Shown: positions 1-8,377 of the stretch, piece after piece
Layout of the letters: every line of letters starts with the position of its first letter
Numbering within the stretch: position 1 is the stretch's first letter
Assembly (NCBI GenBank): GCA_903821995.1
Contig: CAIJNI010000037.1
Location: 1-38,132 of the forward strand
Source of the DNA: an uncultured beta proteobacterium
Lineage (GTDB): Bacteria; Pseudomonadota; Gammaproteobacteria; Burkholderiales; Burkholderiaceae
Direction of reading: 5' to 3'
DNA: 38,132 bases
Made by a program: the position numbers and the translations under genes
The notes under the pieces: model-generated
Databases searched by the model: none
What the model saw: only the letters and a program-made list of their open reading frames with translations
Told to the model about the DNA's origin: nothing

Positions 1-66
1 ATTCTGAATGTGGATCGGTCGCCATTGCCCCCAGGAGCAACTTCGATGCCTAAGCTCAAAAACTAG
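1..66 (+). CDS. C-terminal end of an unidentified protein (partial)
   Basis: Frame 1 is open from the window edge through 21 codons and ends at TAG (64-66). The readable tail is Pro-rich and ends in MPKLKN. It lies 28 bases before a tRNA-Leu gene. In many proteobacteria the gene just before a tRNA-Leu is secG, whose product often ends in a low-complexity Pro/Ala tail, so secG is one possibility. The fragment is too short to show this, and I claim only a probable C-terminus. Confidence 0.3.
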   Translation: MLNVDRSPLPPGATSMPKLKN

Positions 67-94
67 TTCAATTCATGGCATAATGACAAGCTAT

Positions 95-180
95 GCCGCG
101 GTGGTGAAATTGGTAGACACAGGAGACTCAAAATCTCCCGCCTAATAAGTGTGTCGGTTCGAGTCCGACCCGCGGCACCA
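95..180 (+). tRNA. tRNA-Leu (anticodon CAA)
   Basis: The acceptor arms GCCGCGG (95-101) and CCGCGGC (170-176) pair perfectly and are followed by the discriminator A and an encoded CCA (178-180). The anticodon stem GGAGA/TCTCC encloses the loop CTCAAAA, giving anticodon CAA, which reads UUG. The D-arm sequence GTGGTGAAATTGGTAGACAC and a long variable arm are typical of class II leucine tRNAs. The T-arm GGTTCGAGTCC is canonical. Length is 86 nt including CCA. Confidence 0.97.
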
Positions 181-289
181 GATCAACCTGTTTTTTGGCA
201 TGCTTTGTAATATTTTACTAATTCTCGCAAACTGATTTCATGGTTAAGTTGATTATTAAAAAAAGATTATCGAATCTCAACGGTTCATT

Positions 290-1048
290 TCAAATATAAC
301 TGACCAAACAATTAATTGTTTGGTGAAACGATTCAAAGTTAATCGTATTTTCAATACCTACACTAAAAATTGATACTTTTCCAGTCGGTAAGTAAAGCAT
401 AGCTAGTGGCTTTTTAAGGTTCAGTAGGTATTCATAGTGCATTTTTGTCAGATCTCTATTCTCTCTAATGCTAGAAATCAATTCACCATTAACAACCTTC
501 ACTGAATACTCTTGAAATAATTTTTCTTCATTTTCTGGGTTTAGGCCATTAAGTAAATAAGCTTGCCCATTAGATGATTCCAGGCTTTGAAAGCCAGTAA
601 GATTATTGAGAGACCAATATAGTTTATGGGGCCTTAAATTGTATTTGGCAACCAGTTTAGGGGCTACAGGCGCAAATTCTTCTGTAATGAAAAGGTCATG
701 GTAAGTAATGCCTTTAACTAAATCCACAGATCTTGTTGAGTCCGGGATGAAAACAGTAAAGTCTTCAGGATTTTCCATATCAATGGTGATATCAATCAGG
801 TGCCCTTCTGGACAAAGCCATACGGAATGAAATGAAAAGACCCAAATACCTTTTCTGAAGAGCTTTTTATTCCTAACAAGAGCCCAGCCGAAGATTTGTT
901 TTCCGCTTTCAGTTTTCACTTGGGCTGATACATTGCCGTGGCACTCGAATTCTGTATTGAAAACACTTCTATCTAAATTTCTTGGAATTAAGAAACACTC
1001 ATTAGATTGGGAAAATTCTAACAAAGGTTGAAGAATTTTTGGGGGCAA
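290..1048 (-). CDS. Unrecognised 252-aa protein with a possible Cys-His-Asp triad
   Basis: I do not recognise this protein as a named family. It begins with TTG (1048-1046); no ATG occurs in frame until about codon 91, and the ribosome binding site ahead of the TTG is weak, so the start is uncertain. There is no signal peptide or membrane segment. The first third carries ECHGNV (Cys36, His37), GWAL (about 54-57), then FHSVW (His74) and LIDIT (Asp86). This spacing is shared, as I recall, with hypothetical bacterial proteins containing CHxNV...GW...FHaVW...G.liDvT. The Cys, His, Asp order resembles papain-like or transglutaminase-like cysteine enzymes, but that is inference. The last 160 residues are featureless to me. 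The gene stands alone, AT-rich, facing the tRNA. Confidence 0.7.
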   Translation of the reverse strand: MPPKILQPLLEFSQSNECFLIPRNLDRSVFNTEFECHGNVSAQVKTESGKQIFGWALVRNKKLFRKGIWVFSFHSVWLCPEGHLIDITIDMENPEDFTVFIPDSTRSVDLVKGITYHDLFITEEFAPVAPKLVAKYNLRPHKLYWSLNNLTGFQSLESSNGQAYLLNGLNPENEEKLFQEYSVKVVNGELISSIRENRDLTKMHYEYLLNLKKPLAMLYLPTGKVSIFSVGIENTINFESFHQTINCLVSYI

Positions 1049-1266
1049 CTTTGAATTTTAGATAAATGCAGACATGAAGAGTATTTAATAATTAATAGAT
1101 AAATACTAAGTGATTTTTAGTGACTATGTTGCTTATAAAGTATGAAGATTACTTCTAGATTCCATAACTGTGCGATTGTGCCCTAATTAGTGCAGGCTAC
1201 AAAATTTTAGTTAATCATTCTAGTGATAATTAACTTATTAAATTGTTGTTTTGAGGGTATTTAAAA

Positions 1267-1926
1267 TTGGCCAAAATAACTACACTTACGATTAGTAGCA
1301 AAAATTATTCCTCTTGGTCCTTGAGAGGGTGGTTAATGCTTAAGCTCAGCAAAATTCCATTCAAAGAGGTTTTGGTAGAAATTAACAATCAGGATAATCG
1401 AGCTGAGCTACTTCTGTTATCCCCATCCATTTTAGTACCTTGCCTAGAACACGCCGGATGTAAGGTCTGGGATACCTTAGCCATTGGCGAATATTTAAAT
1501 GAAGTTGCTCCCGAAATTAAGTTACTTCCATCGGATACTAAGAAAAGGGCGCATTGCAGATCAATTTGCGGTGAGATGCATTCTGGTTTTTCTGCTTTAA
1601 GGGCATCTTTGCCGATGAACTTAAAAACACAATTTACTAGTTTTAAAGTTTGGTCTAAAGCGCAACTAGATATAGATCGGATATTGGTGATTTGGCGAGA
1701 ATGTTTGACCGCTTACAAGGGGCCATATCTATTCGGAAAAACACCAACCCTCGCTGATGCCATGTTTGCGCCAGTGGTTACAAGATTCCTGACTTATAAC
1801 GTTCCATTAGATGCGCAGAGCCAAAAGTATTGTGCGCTGATTATGGCAATGCCTGAAATGAAGGAATGGGTGATGGGCGCCCTACAAGAACCCGATGATA
1901 TTGAAGAACTTGACGTGGAGTATTGA
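1267..1926 (+). CDS. Glutathione S-transferase family protein
   Basis: The product is a 219-aa cytosolic protein of typical GST length. The N-terminal thioredoxin-like domain opens with SSKNYSSWSLRGW, where the SxxSxR helix start binds the glutathione thiol in this subgroup. Residues around 57 (LVPCLE) contain the conserved cis-proline, and WDTLAIGEYL matches the usual W(D/E)SLAI.EYL glutathione contact. The C-terminal helical domain contains GKTPTLADAMFAPV, the conserved N-capping region with its Asp. Translation starts at TTG, nine bases after a good GAGGG (1253-1257). It overlaps or abuts the cupin gene that follows, so the two are probably cotranscribed. The substrate cannot be told from sequence. 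Confidence 0.9.
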   Translation: MAKITTLTISSKNYSSWSLRGWLMLKLSKIPFKEVLVEINNQDNRAELLLLSPSILVPCLEHAGCKVWDTLAIGEYLNEVAPEIKLLPSDTKKRAHCRSICGEMHSGFSALRASLPMNLKTQFTSFKVWSKAQLDIDRILVIWRECLTAYKGPYLFGKTPTLADAMFAPVVTRFLTYNVPLDAQSQKYCALIMAMPEMKEWVMGALQEPDDIEELDVEY

Positions 1927-1928
1927 AT

Positions 1929-2363
1929 ATGGAAAATGCATTAACTTTAGAGAGTGATACCGATTTTGCACACATTAAGCCAACGGATACACAATATCTG
2001 CCAGGTGGATTGAGAGATTTTTTCCTTTATCGTGATTTGGGGGTAGCAAAAGCAACGCATGGCAAAGTTATCGCTCATCTTGTAAAAGCCAATTTGCCAC
2101 CCGAGGATGGAACGGGTTGGCATTATCATGTCGCTGATTTTCAGATTGTCATCATGATGAAAGGCTGGGCTAAATTTATGTATGAGGACAAGGTTACCTT
2201 GGTAGCTGCTGGAGATTGTGTTCATCAACGCCCAGGAATGGTTCATTATTTATTCGACTACTCATCTGATATGGAGTATCTCGAGATTGTGGGACCTGCT
2301 GATTTTGGAAGTGTTGATGCACAAGGGTTTGGTAAAGTTCCTCCAGTCACACCTTGGGCTTAA
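1929..2363 (+). CDS. Small cupin-domain protein
   Basis: The product is a 144-aa single-domain cupin. The first cupin motif is visible as GWHYHVADFQIVIMMKGW, with two histidines that would bind the metal, and the second as AAGDCVHQRPGMVHYL, with a further histidine. The function is unknown; the size suits small metal-binding cupins that act as dioxygenases, isomerases or sensors. I prefer ATG 1929 over TTG 1923 because the GGAG at 1917-1920 is correctly spaced only from the ATG. It begins two bases after the GST stop codon, and phaZ follows 40 bases later, so all three may form one transcript. Confidence 0.85.
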   Translation: MENALTLESDTDFAHIKPTDTQYLPGGLRDFFLYRDLGVAKATHGKVIAHLVKANLPPEDGTGWHYHVADFQIVIMMKGWAKFMYEDKVTLVAAGDCVHQRPGMVHYLFDYSSDMEYLEIVGPADFGSVDAQGFGKVPPVTPWA

Positions 2364-2403
2364 TAAAACTCAATTAATTTTAGTTGCAATTATAGGAATT
2401 TGA

Positions 2404-3621
2404 ATGATGTATCAAGCGTTCCAATACTTTGCTGATATGACGCAGCCCATGCGAGCACTTGCAGGGTTTTCTGAGGGGGCAATTAAGCATTGGTTCCCAA
2501 ATGACAGCATTCCTAGTGTTCAAAAATTAATTGCTATGTACGAGCAGGTTGAATTGATGGGGTTTACTCATCATAGAACCCCCTTCAATATTCAATCTAT
2601 CAAATATAGTGATGGTTCTTTGATACCAATTGAAGAAGAAATTGTTAGTACTTCTGAGTTTTGTCATTTAGTTAGGTTTAAAAAAGTAGGTCACATAGCA
2701 CAACCTAAAGTACTACTTGTAGCACCAATGTCTGGGCATTTTGCGACTCTTTTAGCAGGTACTGCTCGTACTCTATTAAAGGATCATGATGTCTATATTA
2801 CAGACTGGATAAATATCCGCGATATCCCTCTGGGTGCTGGTGTGTTTGATTTTGATTCGTATGTTGAACACATCATTCATTTTTTAGAAATCTTAGGCCC
2901 TGATTCTCATCTGATGGGAGTGTGTCAACCGACGGTAGCGTGTTTGATTGCTACAGCAGTAATGTCAGAAGATCGCAGTCCCTATGTGCCGGCTAGTGTA
3001 ACCTTGATGGCAGGTCCTATTGATGTCCGCTCTAATCCTACAAAGGTTAATGATTTGGCAAATGAAAAACCATTAGATTGGTTTTCGACACAATTGATTT
3101 CCTCGGTACCTACACAATTTAAGGGGGCTGGAAGAAAAGTTTATCCGGGGTTTATTCAAATCTCAGCCTTTATGAATATGAATGCCAAGAGACATCAAGA
3201 ATCATTTCGAAAGTTATACGAGTATCGTGTGAAGGGCGAGAATGATAAAGCGAATGCTATTCGGAATTTTTATCAAGAATATTTTGCCATCATGGATTTA
3301 TCAGCACCTTTCTATTTAGAAACAATTCAAAAGGTATTTCAGGACTGTGAGCTACCTCTTGGCAAGATGTGTTTTAGGGGGAGGCTGATTAATTTACGTG
3401 CGATTAGAAAACCTTTTCTCTTGACTGTTGAGGGGCAGAGGGATGATATTTGTGGTATCGGACAAACCTTAGCTGCTCAAGATCTTTGCGGTTTATTACC
3501 GAGTTATAAAAAGGCTCACCATTTGCAACCTGGCGTTGGGCACTATGGAGTTTTTAATGGATCCCGTTGGGAAAATCAAATTTATCCCGTAGTTAGAAAT
3601 CTAATTCAATCCTCAATATAG
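2404..3621 (+). CDS. phaZ: Intracellular polyhydroxyalkanoate depolymerase
   Basis: The 405-aa product hydrolyses stored poly-3-hydroxybutyrate granules in the cytoplasm. It has the N-terminal region MMYQAFQYFADMTQPMRA and the full length of the intracellular PhaZ family, an alpha/beta hydrolase in which the nucleophile is cysteine, not serine. The nucleophile box is GVCQPT, with Cys near residue 174. The acid is probably Asp in TVEGQRDDICGI and the base His in GVGHYGVFNG, near residue 382. There is no signal peptide, which agrees with an internal substrate. ATG 2404 and ATG 2407 are adjacent; AGGAA at 2394-2398 could serve either. Confidence 0.93.
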   Translation: MMYQAFQYFADMTQPMRALAGFSEGAIKHWFPNDSIPSVQKLIAMYEQVELMGFTHHRTPFNIQSIKYSDGSLIPIEEEIVSTSEFCHLVRFKKVGHIAQPKVLLVAPMSGHFATLLAGTARTLLKDHDVYITDWINIRDIPLGAGVFDFDSYVEHIIHFLEILGPDSHLMGVCQPTVACLIATAVMSEDRSPYVPASVTLMAGPIDVRSNPTKVNDLANEKPLDWFSTQLISSVPTQFKGAGRKVYPGFIQISAFMNMNAKRHQESFRKLYEYRVKGENDKANAIRNFYQEYFAIMDLSAPFYLETIQKVFQDCELPLGKMCFRGRLINLRAIRKPFLLTVEGQRDDICGIGQTLAAQDLCGLLPSYKKAHHLQPGVGHYGVFNGSRWENQIYPVVRNLIQSSI

Positions 3622-3682
3622 ATTTCAAGAGGACGTGAGGATTTGACTCCCCACTTTAATTTAAATCAATTGACTGATGTCA

Positions 3683-4168
3683 TTATTGGTTTTCTGAAGT
3701 CGGTGCATCTGCTTTATCTTGTAACCTAGGAGGAAGTGGTGGGGTTGCTGGAACGGGAGTCCATCCCTCAGGACAGCTAGTCACATAGGGATAGTAGGTC
3801 GCTTTTGGTTCGCAGTAATACCACAGCGCTGATGTACTTTTAGGGATAACTCGAGGTGGTGGAGGTGAAGGCACACCAGGAGATTGTTGAAGGGGTTGGG
3901 AGGAAGGCATGGGAGCTGGAACATTGGGGGTGACTTGAGATCCCAATCCGGGAGGTGGGGTGTAGTTATAGATAGTTCCACCGTTATATGGGGTTCCGCC
4001 TTGGTTAGGATTTGGATTAACTGGAATGATCACATTAGGGGTATACATGCCTGGGTTAACTTGATTAGGTCTAGTTATGTTTCCGCCATAGTTTTGCGCC
4101 CATGTGATTGGACTAGAGACTAATAAAGTTAAACCCAATAATGAAACAAAATAGTTAATTGATCTCAC
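3683..4168 (-). CDS. Proline-rich secreted protein with YYC...YYPYV...CPEGW tail
   Basis: The 161-aa product starts with GTG behind a good AAAGGG. An N-terminal signal peptide (about residues 1-24, ending ITWAQ) directs it across the inner membrane. The central 90 residues are low-complexity Pro, Gly, Asn and Gln. The end of the protein carries WYYCEPKATYYPYVTSCPEGW, in which two cysteines about 14 residues apart could form a disulfide. A related tail, YYCKQ..QYYPQAQLCPSGW, ends the secreted protein at 28767-29153. I know the pattern from small exported betaproteobacterial proteins of unknown function. It is transcribed in the same direction as cysB, whose start lies upstream, but is separated from it by 125 bases. 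Confidence 0.75.
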   Translation of the reverse strand: MRSINYFVSLLGLTLLVSSPITWAQNYGGNITRPNQVNPGMYTPNVIIPVNPNPNQGGTPYNGGTIYNYTPPPGLGSQVTPNVPAPMPSSQPLQQSPGVPSPPPPRVIPKSTSALWYYCEPKATYYPYVTSCPEGWTPVPATPPLPPRLQDKADAPTSENQ

Positions 4169-4293
4169 AAGAACCCTTTATTAGTCAGTAAACAACATCA
4201 CACCCACTATTACGGCACAATTTATCAATAAAGTAGTATTTGAGTATGTCAAGGAACCTATTTCTGGGTTTTTAGATCGAATTTGTTCTTTCA

Positions 4294-5250
4294 TTAGATC
4301 TCATAATTAGTGTCGTGTTGATCCTCAGTTTGTTCAGAAAGTGCTTGATCGACCAATTTTTTGGTTAGTGTTGGCGCGAACAGCTCAATAAATGTATAGC
4401 TGTATCCTCTTAAGTAGGCATTTTTTTTAATACCGATACGAGTTGTATTCGTGCCAAACAGATGGCCTGCTGGCATCATTTCTAGGCCTTTATCTCGGTC
4501 AGCATCATAAGCACCACCTGCAACAATTCCTACACCAAGGCCTGTTTCAACATAAGTTTTGATGACATCAGCGTCAATAGCTTCTAAAACGACATTGGGT
4601 GCCAGGTTTTTTTTAGCAAATGCAGCTGATATCTTTTTTCTCCCAGCAAATGCAGTGTCATAAGTGATAAGTGGATATTGAACTAAATCTTCGAGTGCAA
4701 TAGGTTTTTTAGCGAGTAATGGATGTCCGTGAGGAACCACTACCACGTGTTGCCAATGGTAACCTGGCAAAGCAATGAGTCCTGGAACCCCTGTCATTCC
4801 CTCGGTAGCGATAGCCATATCGGCTAAATCATTCATCACCAAATCTGCGAGGTGTTCAGGACTTCCTTGCTGGATGCTGACTCTAACCTTGGGATATCGT
4901 TTGGTAAATTCAGTAATAACTTGAGGGAGTGCATATCTTGCCTGGGTATGGGTTGTTGCGATCACAAAATTACCTTGATCGTTAGCGGCATATTCGGCAC
5001 CAATTTTCTTTAAATTCTCTACTTCGCTCAAAATACGATTAATTGAATCCAAAATCTTTTTACCAGGCTCAGTCAGGTTACGAATTCTTTTGCCATGCCG
5101 TCTAAAAATATCAACACCTAGCTCTCCTTCAAGTTCGAGAATAGCTTTAGAAACGCCGGGTTGAGATGTAAATAAGACTTTTGCAGCGTCGGTGAGGTTA
5201 AAGTTTTGTCTAACAGCTTCTCTGGCAAATCGAAATTGATGTAGGTTCAT
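4294..5250 (-). CDS. cysB: LysR-type transcriptional regulator CysB
   Basis: The 318-aa product has the LysR winged helix at residues 1-65 (NLTDAAKVLFTSQPGVSKAI), followed by a substrate-binding effector domain. The CysB/Cbl subgroup is shown by LHQFRFAREAVRQNFNLT and by TTHTQARYALP at the start of the effector domain, which forms the acetylserine or sulfate pocket. It is divergent from the sulfate assimilation operon, and the 86-base gap between them contains a 7-bp inverted repeat. CysB normally activates sulfur genes when O-acetylserine or N-acetylserine accumulates. ATG 5250 follows GGAAA at a good distance. The C-terminus, about 40 residues beyond the domain core, is acidic. Confidence 0.93.
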   Translation of the reverse strand: MNLHQFRFAREAVRQNFNLTDAAKVLFTSQPGVSKAILELEGELGVDIFRRHGKRIRNLTEPGKKILDSINRILSEVENLKKIGAEYAANDQGNFVIATTHTQARYALPQVITEFTKRYPKVRVSIQQGSPEHLADLVMNDLADMAIATEGMTGVPGLIALPGYHWQHVVVVPHGHPLLAKKPIALEDLVQYPLITYDTAFAGRKKISAAFAKKNLAPNVVLEAIDADVIKTYVETGLGVGIVAGGAYDADRDKGLEMMPAGHLFGTNTTRIGIKKNAYLRGYSYTFIELFAPTLTKKLVDQALSEQTEDQHDTNYEI

Positions 5251-5270
5251 GCGATGATTTCCAATAGTCT

Positions 5271-5290
5271 ATATATCTAAAATGATATAT
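5271..5290. promoter_or_regulatory. Inverted repeat in the cysB-cys operon divergent promoter region
   Basis: ATATATC (5271-5277), a 6-base spacer and GATATAT (5284-5290) form a perfect 7-bp dyad midway between cysB and the first gene of the sulfate operon. LysR-type regulators bind AT-rich dyads in such divergent regions, so this is a candidate CysB site. The region is very AT-rich, and a chance repeat is possible. Confidence 0.35.
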
Positions 5291-5336
5291 TAAAATGATT
5301 TTTTATTATTTGTAAATCTTAATTTTTGCATCGACA

Positions 5337-6137
5337 ATGGCATTTATGCAAAATTACATCATTGATTTAATACCATTTATTCTCTCTGGAGCACTTGTAG
5401 GTCTTTTAGTTGGTTTGACCGGCGTTGGTGGCGGATCACTCATGACGCCACTTTTAACGATTGTGTTTGGAGTTGCCCCTACATCTGCAGTCGGAACGGA
5501 CTTGGCATTTGCCGCCATTACAAAAGGTGTGGGTACCTTTGCTCATCGCCTTCACGGACAAGTTAACTGGACCATAGTCAAATTGCTTTGCCTTGGGAGT
5601 TTGCCTAGTGCGATATTGACTATCTTAATTTTGAAGTTAGTAGGCCCATTAGGCGGTGGTTGGCCGGAGTTTTTTAAAACGGCAATTGGAGTATCCGTTT
5701 TGCTGACAGTTGTGTCTCTAGTATTTCGAGCAAAGCTATTGCGCTGGATCGAAGCTAATCCTAAATTTCAATTAAAGGGGAAACCTCTGCAAGTCGCAAC
5801 AATTTTTATCGGGTTTTTCATTGGTATTTTAGTCACCATATCTTCTATTGGTGCTGGCGCAGTTGGCGCAACATTCATATTGTTTTTATATCCCCACTTA
5901 AAGCCAGCTCAAGTGGCTGGAACTGATATTGCATACGCAGTGCCTTTGACGGGGATTGCGGGTATAGGACATTGGTGGCTTGGAAATGTAGATTTCTTAT
6001 TACTGATTGGCCTATTAATTGGTTCGATGCCTGCAATTTGGATGGGAGCGAAATTAGCTAACCGTTTACCAGAAAAGCACCTACGTGTTGTTTTAGCTTC
6101 GGTATTAACTTTAGTTGGATTTAAATTAGTTTTTTAG
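5337..6137 (+). CDS. TauE/SafE-family permease of the sulfate assimilation operon
   Basis: The 266-aa product is an integral membrane protein with about eight hydrophobic segments. It shows the two-fold repeat of the TauE/SafE family: GLLVGLTGVGGGSLMTPLL near residue 25 and ISSIGAGAVGATFILFLYP in the second half, each with the family's Gly-rich turn. Members move sulfite, sulfoacetate or other anions across the inner membrane. Placed first in an operon for sulfate reduction, next to cysB and with no sulfate ABC transporter nearby, it may import sulfate; that is inference from position. ATG 5337 or ATG 5346 could be the start, and neither has a clear ribosome binding site. It lies 16 bases before the reductase gene. 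Confidence 0.88.
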   Translation: MAFMQNYIIDLIPFILSGALVGLLVGLTGVGGGSLMTPLLTIVFGVAPTSAVGTDLAFAAITKGVGTFAHRLHGQVNWTIVKLLCLGSLPSAILTILILKLVGPLGGGWPEFFKTAIGVSVLLTVVSLVFRAKLLRWIEANPKFQLKGKPLQVATIFIGFFIGILVTISSIGAGAVGATFILFLYPHLKPAQVAGTDIAYAVPLTGIAGIGHWWLGNVDFLLLIGLLIGSMPAIWMGAKLANRLPEKHLRVVLASVLTLVGFKLVF

Positions 6138-6153
6138 TGATAGGGAAATTCCA

Positions 6154-7842
6154 GTGTATCAATACGATCAAATTGATCAACAATTAGTTCGCCGCAGGGT
6201 AGAGCAATTTAGAAATCAAGTACAAAGACGACTTTCAGATGAGCTGTTAGAGGAAGAGTTTCGTCCACTGCGTTTGCAAAATGGACTATATTTGCAAAGA
6301 CATGCCTACATGCTTCGCATAGCAATACCGTATGGCATGCTTTCAACAAGGCAACTTAGAACATTGGCGGATATTTCAGAAAAGTATGATCGCAACTATG
6401 GGCACTTTACAACGCGGCAGAACATTCAGTTCAACTGGATTAATTTAGAGCAGACGCCTGATATTTTGGCAGACCTAGCGTTGGTAGAAATGCATGCAAT
6501 TCAAACATCCGGTAATTGCATCAGAAACATAACAAGTGATCCATTTGCTGGAGTTGCAGCAGATGAAGTTGTTGATCCAAGGCCAATATGTGAATTGCTA
6601 AGACAATGGTCAACCTTACATCCAGAATTTGCTTACTTGCCTAGAAAATTTAAGATTGCAATTAGCGGAGCTAAGCAAGATAGAGCAGTTATATTGGCGC
6701 ACGATATCGGTCTTTTACTAAAGGAAGATGATCAAGGAAATACCATATGCGACATATTCGCTGGCGGTGGTTTAGGTAGAACACCGATCCTAGGCGTTTT
6801 AGTGAAAGAAAATCTATCCTGGGAAAAACTCCCCTCCTATTTAACCGCGGTACTACGTGTATACAACCGTTTCGGTCGAAGAGACAATATTTATAAAGCG
6901 CGAATTAAGATACTCGTAAAGGCATTAGGGAAAATTGAGTTTTCACGGCAAGTAGAAGCAGAGTGGGATCACCTTAAAGACGCTAATGACAATTTTCAAA
7001 ATCAAGAATGGTTGCGTGTCTCTCAGTTCTTTACTAAGCCAGAATATCAGCCTGTAGCACCAATGAGTCAAGATGAATTAGTCAAGGGTGTGAAATCTAC
7101 AGAGCAATTAGCATTTAAACGGTGGTTAGAAAGAAATACCAGAGCACATCAACAATCAGGTTATGCCAGTGTGGTTTTATCCCTTAAGCCTCATGGTACA
7201 GCTGCACCTGGTGATGCAAGTACTGAACAAATGCGTGCCATTGCGAATCTAGCGGACCTCTATAGCTTTGGAGAAGTTAGGATAACGCATGAACAAAATA
7301 TTGTTTTGGCAGATGTTGAGCAAACAAAATTGTTTGAGTTATATCAAAAAGCAAAGAAGTTTCAATTAGCGATTCCTAATATCGGATTGTTAACAGATAT
7401 TATTGCTTGCCCAGGAGGTGATTTTTGTTCACTGGCAAATGCAAAATCTCTACCAATAGCAAGTGCAATTCAACATCGTTTTGATGATCTTGATTACCTC
7501 TTCGATTTGGGAGAAATATCCCTGAATATTTCAGGGTGCATTAATTCTTGCGGGCATCATCATGTAGGAAATATTGGGATCCTTGGAGTTGATAAAGACG
7601 GTTCAGAGTGGTACCAAATCACATTAGGTGGATCTCAGGGTAATCAAACATCGATTGGTAAAGTAATAGGACCTTCTTTTGATGCAGAAGAAGTGCCTGA
7701 CGTAATTGCCAAAATTATTGAGGTGTTTGTCGAAAAAAGAGAATACTTAGAATCTTTTTCGCAAGTCGTAACTAGGATAGGTATAGAGCCATTTAAGCAA
7801 AAAGTATACGCCTCAATTAAGAAGGAAAATACCCATGCTTAA
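6154..7842 (+). CDS. cysI: Sulfite reductase, siroheme/4Fe-4S hemoprotein subunit
   Basis: The 562-aa product reduces sulfite to sulfide with six electrons. Both halves of the nitrite/sulfite reductase repeat are present. The first has RQLRTLADISEKYDRNYGHFTTRQNIQ and TSGNCIRNITSDPFAG. The cluster and siroheme ligands are Cys419 and Cys425 (CPGGDFC), then Cys462 and Cys466 (CINSC), followed by GHHHVGNIGILG. No flavoprotein partner (cysJ) is found in the window, so the electron donor is probably a ferredoxin or another protein. Translation starts at GTG 6154 after AGGGAAA. It overlaps the next gene by 8 bases, showing translational coupling. Confidence 0.95.
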   Translation: MYQYDQIDQQLVRRRVEQFRNQVQRRLSDELLEEEFRPLRLQNGLYLQRHAYMLRIAIPYGMLSTRQLRTLADISEKYDRNYGHFTTRQNIQFNWINLEQTPDILADLALVEMHAIQTSGNCIRNITSDPFAGVAADEVVDPRPICELLRQWSTLHPEFAYLPRKFKIAISGAKQDRAVILAHDIGLLLKEDDQGNTICDIFAGGGLGRTPILGVLVKENLSWEKLPSYLTAVLRVYNRFGRRDNIYKARIKILVKALGKIEFSRQVEAEWDHLKDANDNFQNQEWLRVSQFFTKPEYQPVAPMSQDELVKGVKSTEQLAFKRWLERNTRAHQQSGYASVVLSLKPHGTAAPGDASTEQMRAIANLADLYSFGEVRITHEQNIVLADVEQTKLFELYQKAKKFQLAIPNIGLLTDIIACPGGDFCSLANAKSLPIASAIQHRFDDLDYLFDLGEISLNISGCINSCGHHHVGNIGILGVDKDGSEWYQITLGGSQGNQTSIGKVIGPSFDAEEVPDVIAKIIEVFVEKREYLESFSQVVTRIGIEPFKQKVYASIKKENTHA

Positions 7843-8377
7843 AGTCATTTCCTTTCCTAAGAATGAATCTCCAAAGCAAATTACTAATATTTGGCAAATT
7901 CTACGAAATGCAGAGGGAGAAGAATCTGCAGCCTTACCTTCTGGAAAAGTGATCGTACCCTTTTCATGGTGGTTAGCTCGTGGTCGTCGGCATGAATTTT
8001 CCCAAAGAATTATTAATCAGGATATTGGCGTTTGGTTTTCAGCAGATGATGATGTCTTAGCTCATGCAAATATTATTTTAGAAGACCAAGATTTGTGGTC
8101 TGTCATCGCAGTAGATTTTCCTGTATTTAGGGATGGTAGAGGCTTTAGTACAGCGACACTTTTAAGACAACGCTTGGGGTGGAGTGGAGAATTACAAGCT
8201 ATTGGAGATGTACTGATAGATCAGTTATTGCAATTAAGTCGAGTAGGCTTTGATACTTTTGTACTGCGTCATGATCAAAATATAGAGAATGGTCTTAAAC
8301 AATTTGATTTATACGGAGTTAGTTTTCAAAATGATTGGCGATCTAATAGGACTCTATTGTCACAGGTGAATCTATGA
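7835..8377 (+). CDS. DUF934 family protein of the sulfite reductase operon
   Basis: The 180-aa soluble protein matches DUF934, which in betaproteobacteria and pseudomonads almost always follows the sulfite reductase gene. Recognisable blocks are VPFSWWLARG (about 42-51), DFPVFRDGRGFSTATLLR (about 95-112) and GWSGELQAIGDVLIDQLLQLSRVGFDTF. It has no cysteine clusters and no signal. Its start overlaps cysI by 8 bases and its stop overlaps the cysH start by the ATGA quartet, so the three are translated together. It is often annotated as an oxidoreductase or electron-transfer partner of the reductase, but I know of no demonstrated reaction. Confidence 0.88.
   Translation: MLKVISFPKNESPKQITNIWQILRNAEGEESAALPSGKVIVPFSWWLARGRRHEFSQRIINQDIGVWFSADDDVLAHANIILEDQDLWSVIAVDFPVFRDGRGFSTATLLRQRLGWSGELQAIGDVLIDQLLQLSRVGFDTFVLRHDQNIENGLKQFDLYGVSFQNDWRSNRTLLSQVNL

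Noticed and set aside
1947..2246. Open frame on the minus strand opposite the cupin gene
   Set aside because: It is fully antisense to a well-supported gene with both cupin motifs, has no plausible ribosome binding site and resembles no family.
2218..2403. Short frame overlapping the cupin gene end and the gap before phaZ
   Set aside because: It is mostly inside the cupin gene in another frame and has no ribosome binding site or recognisable sequence.
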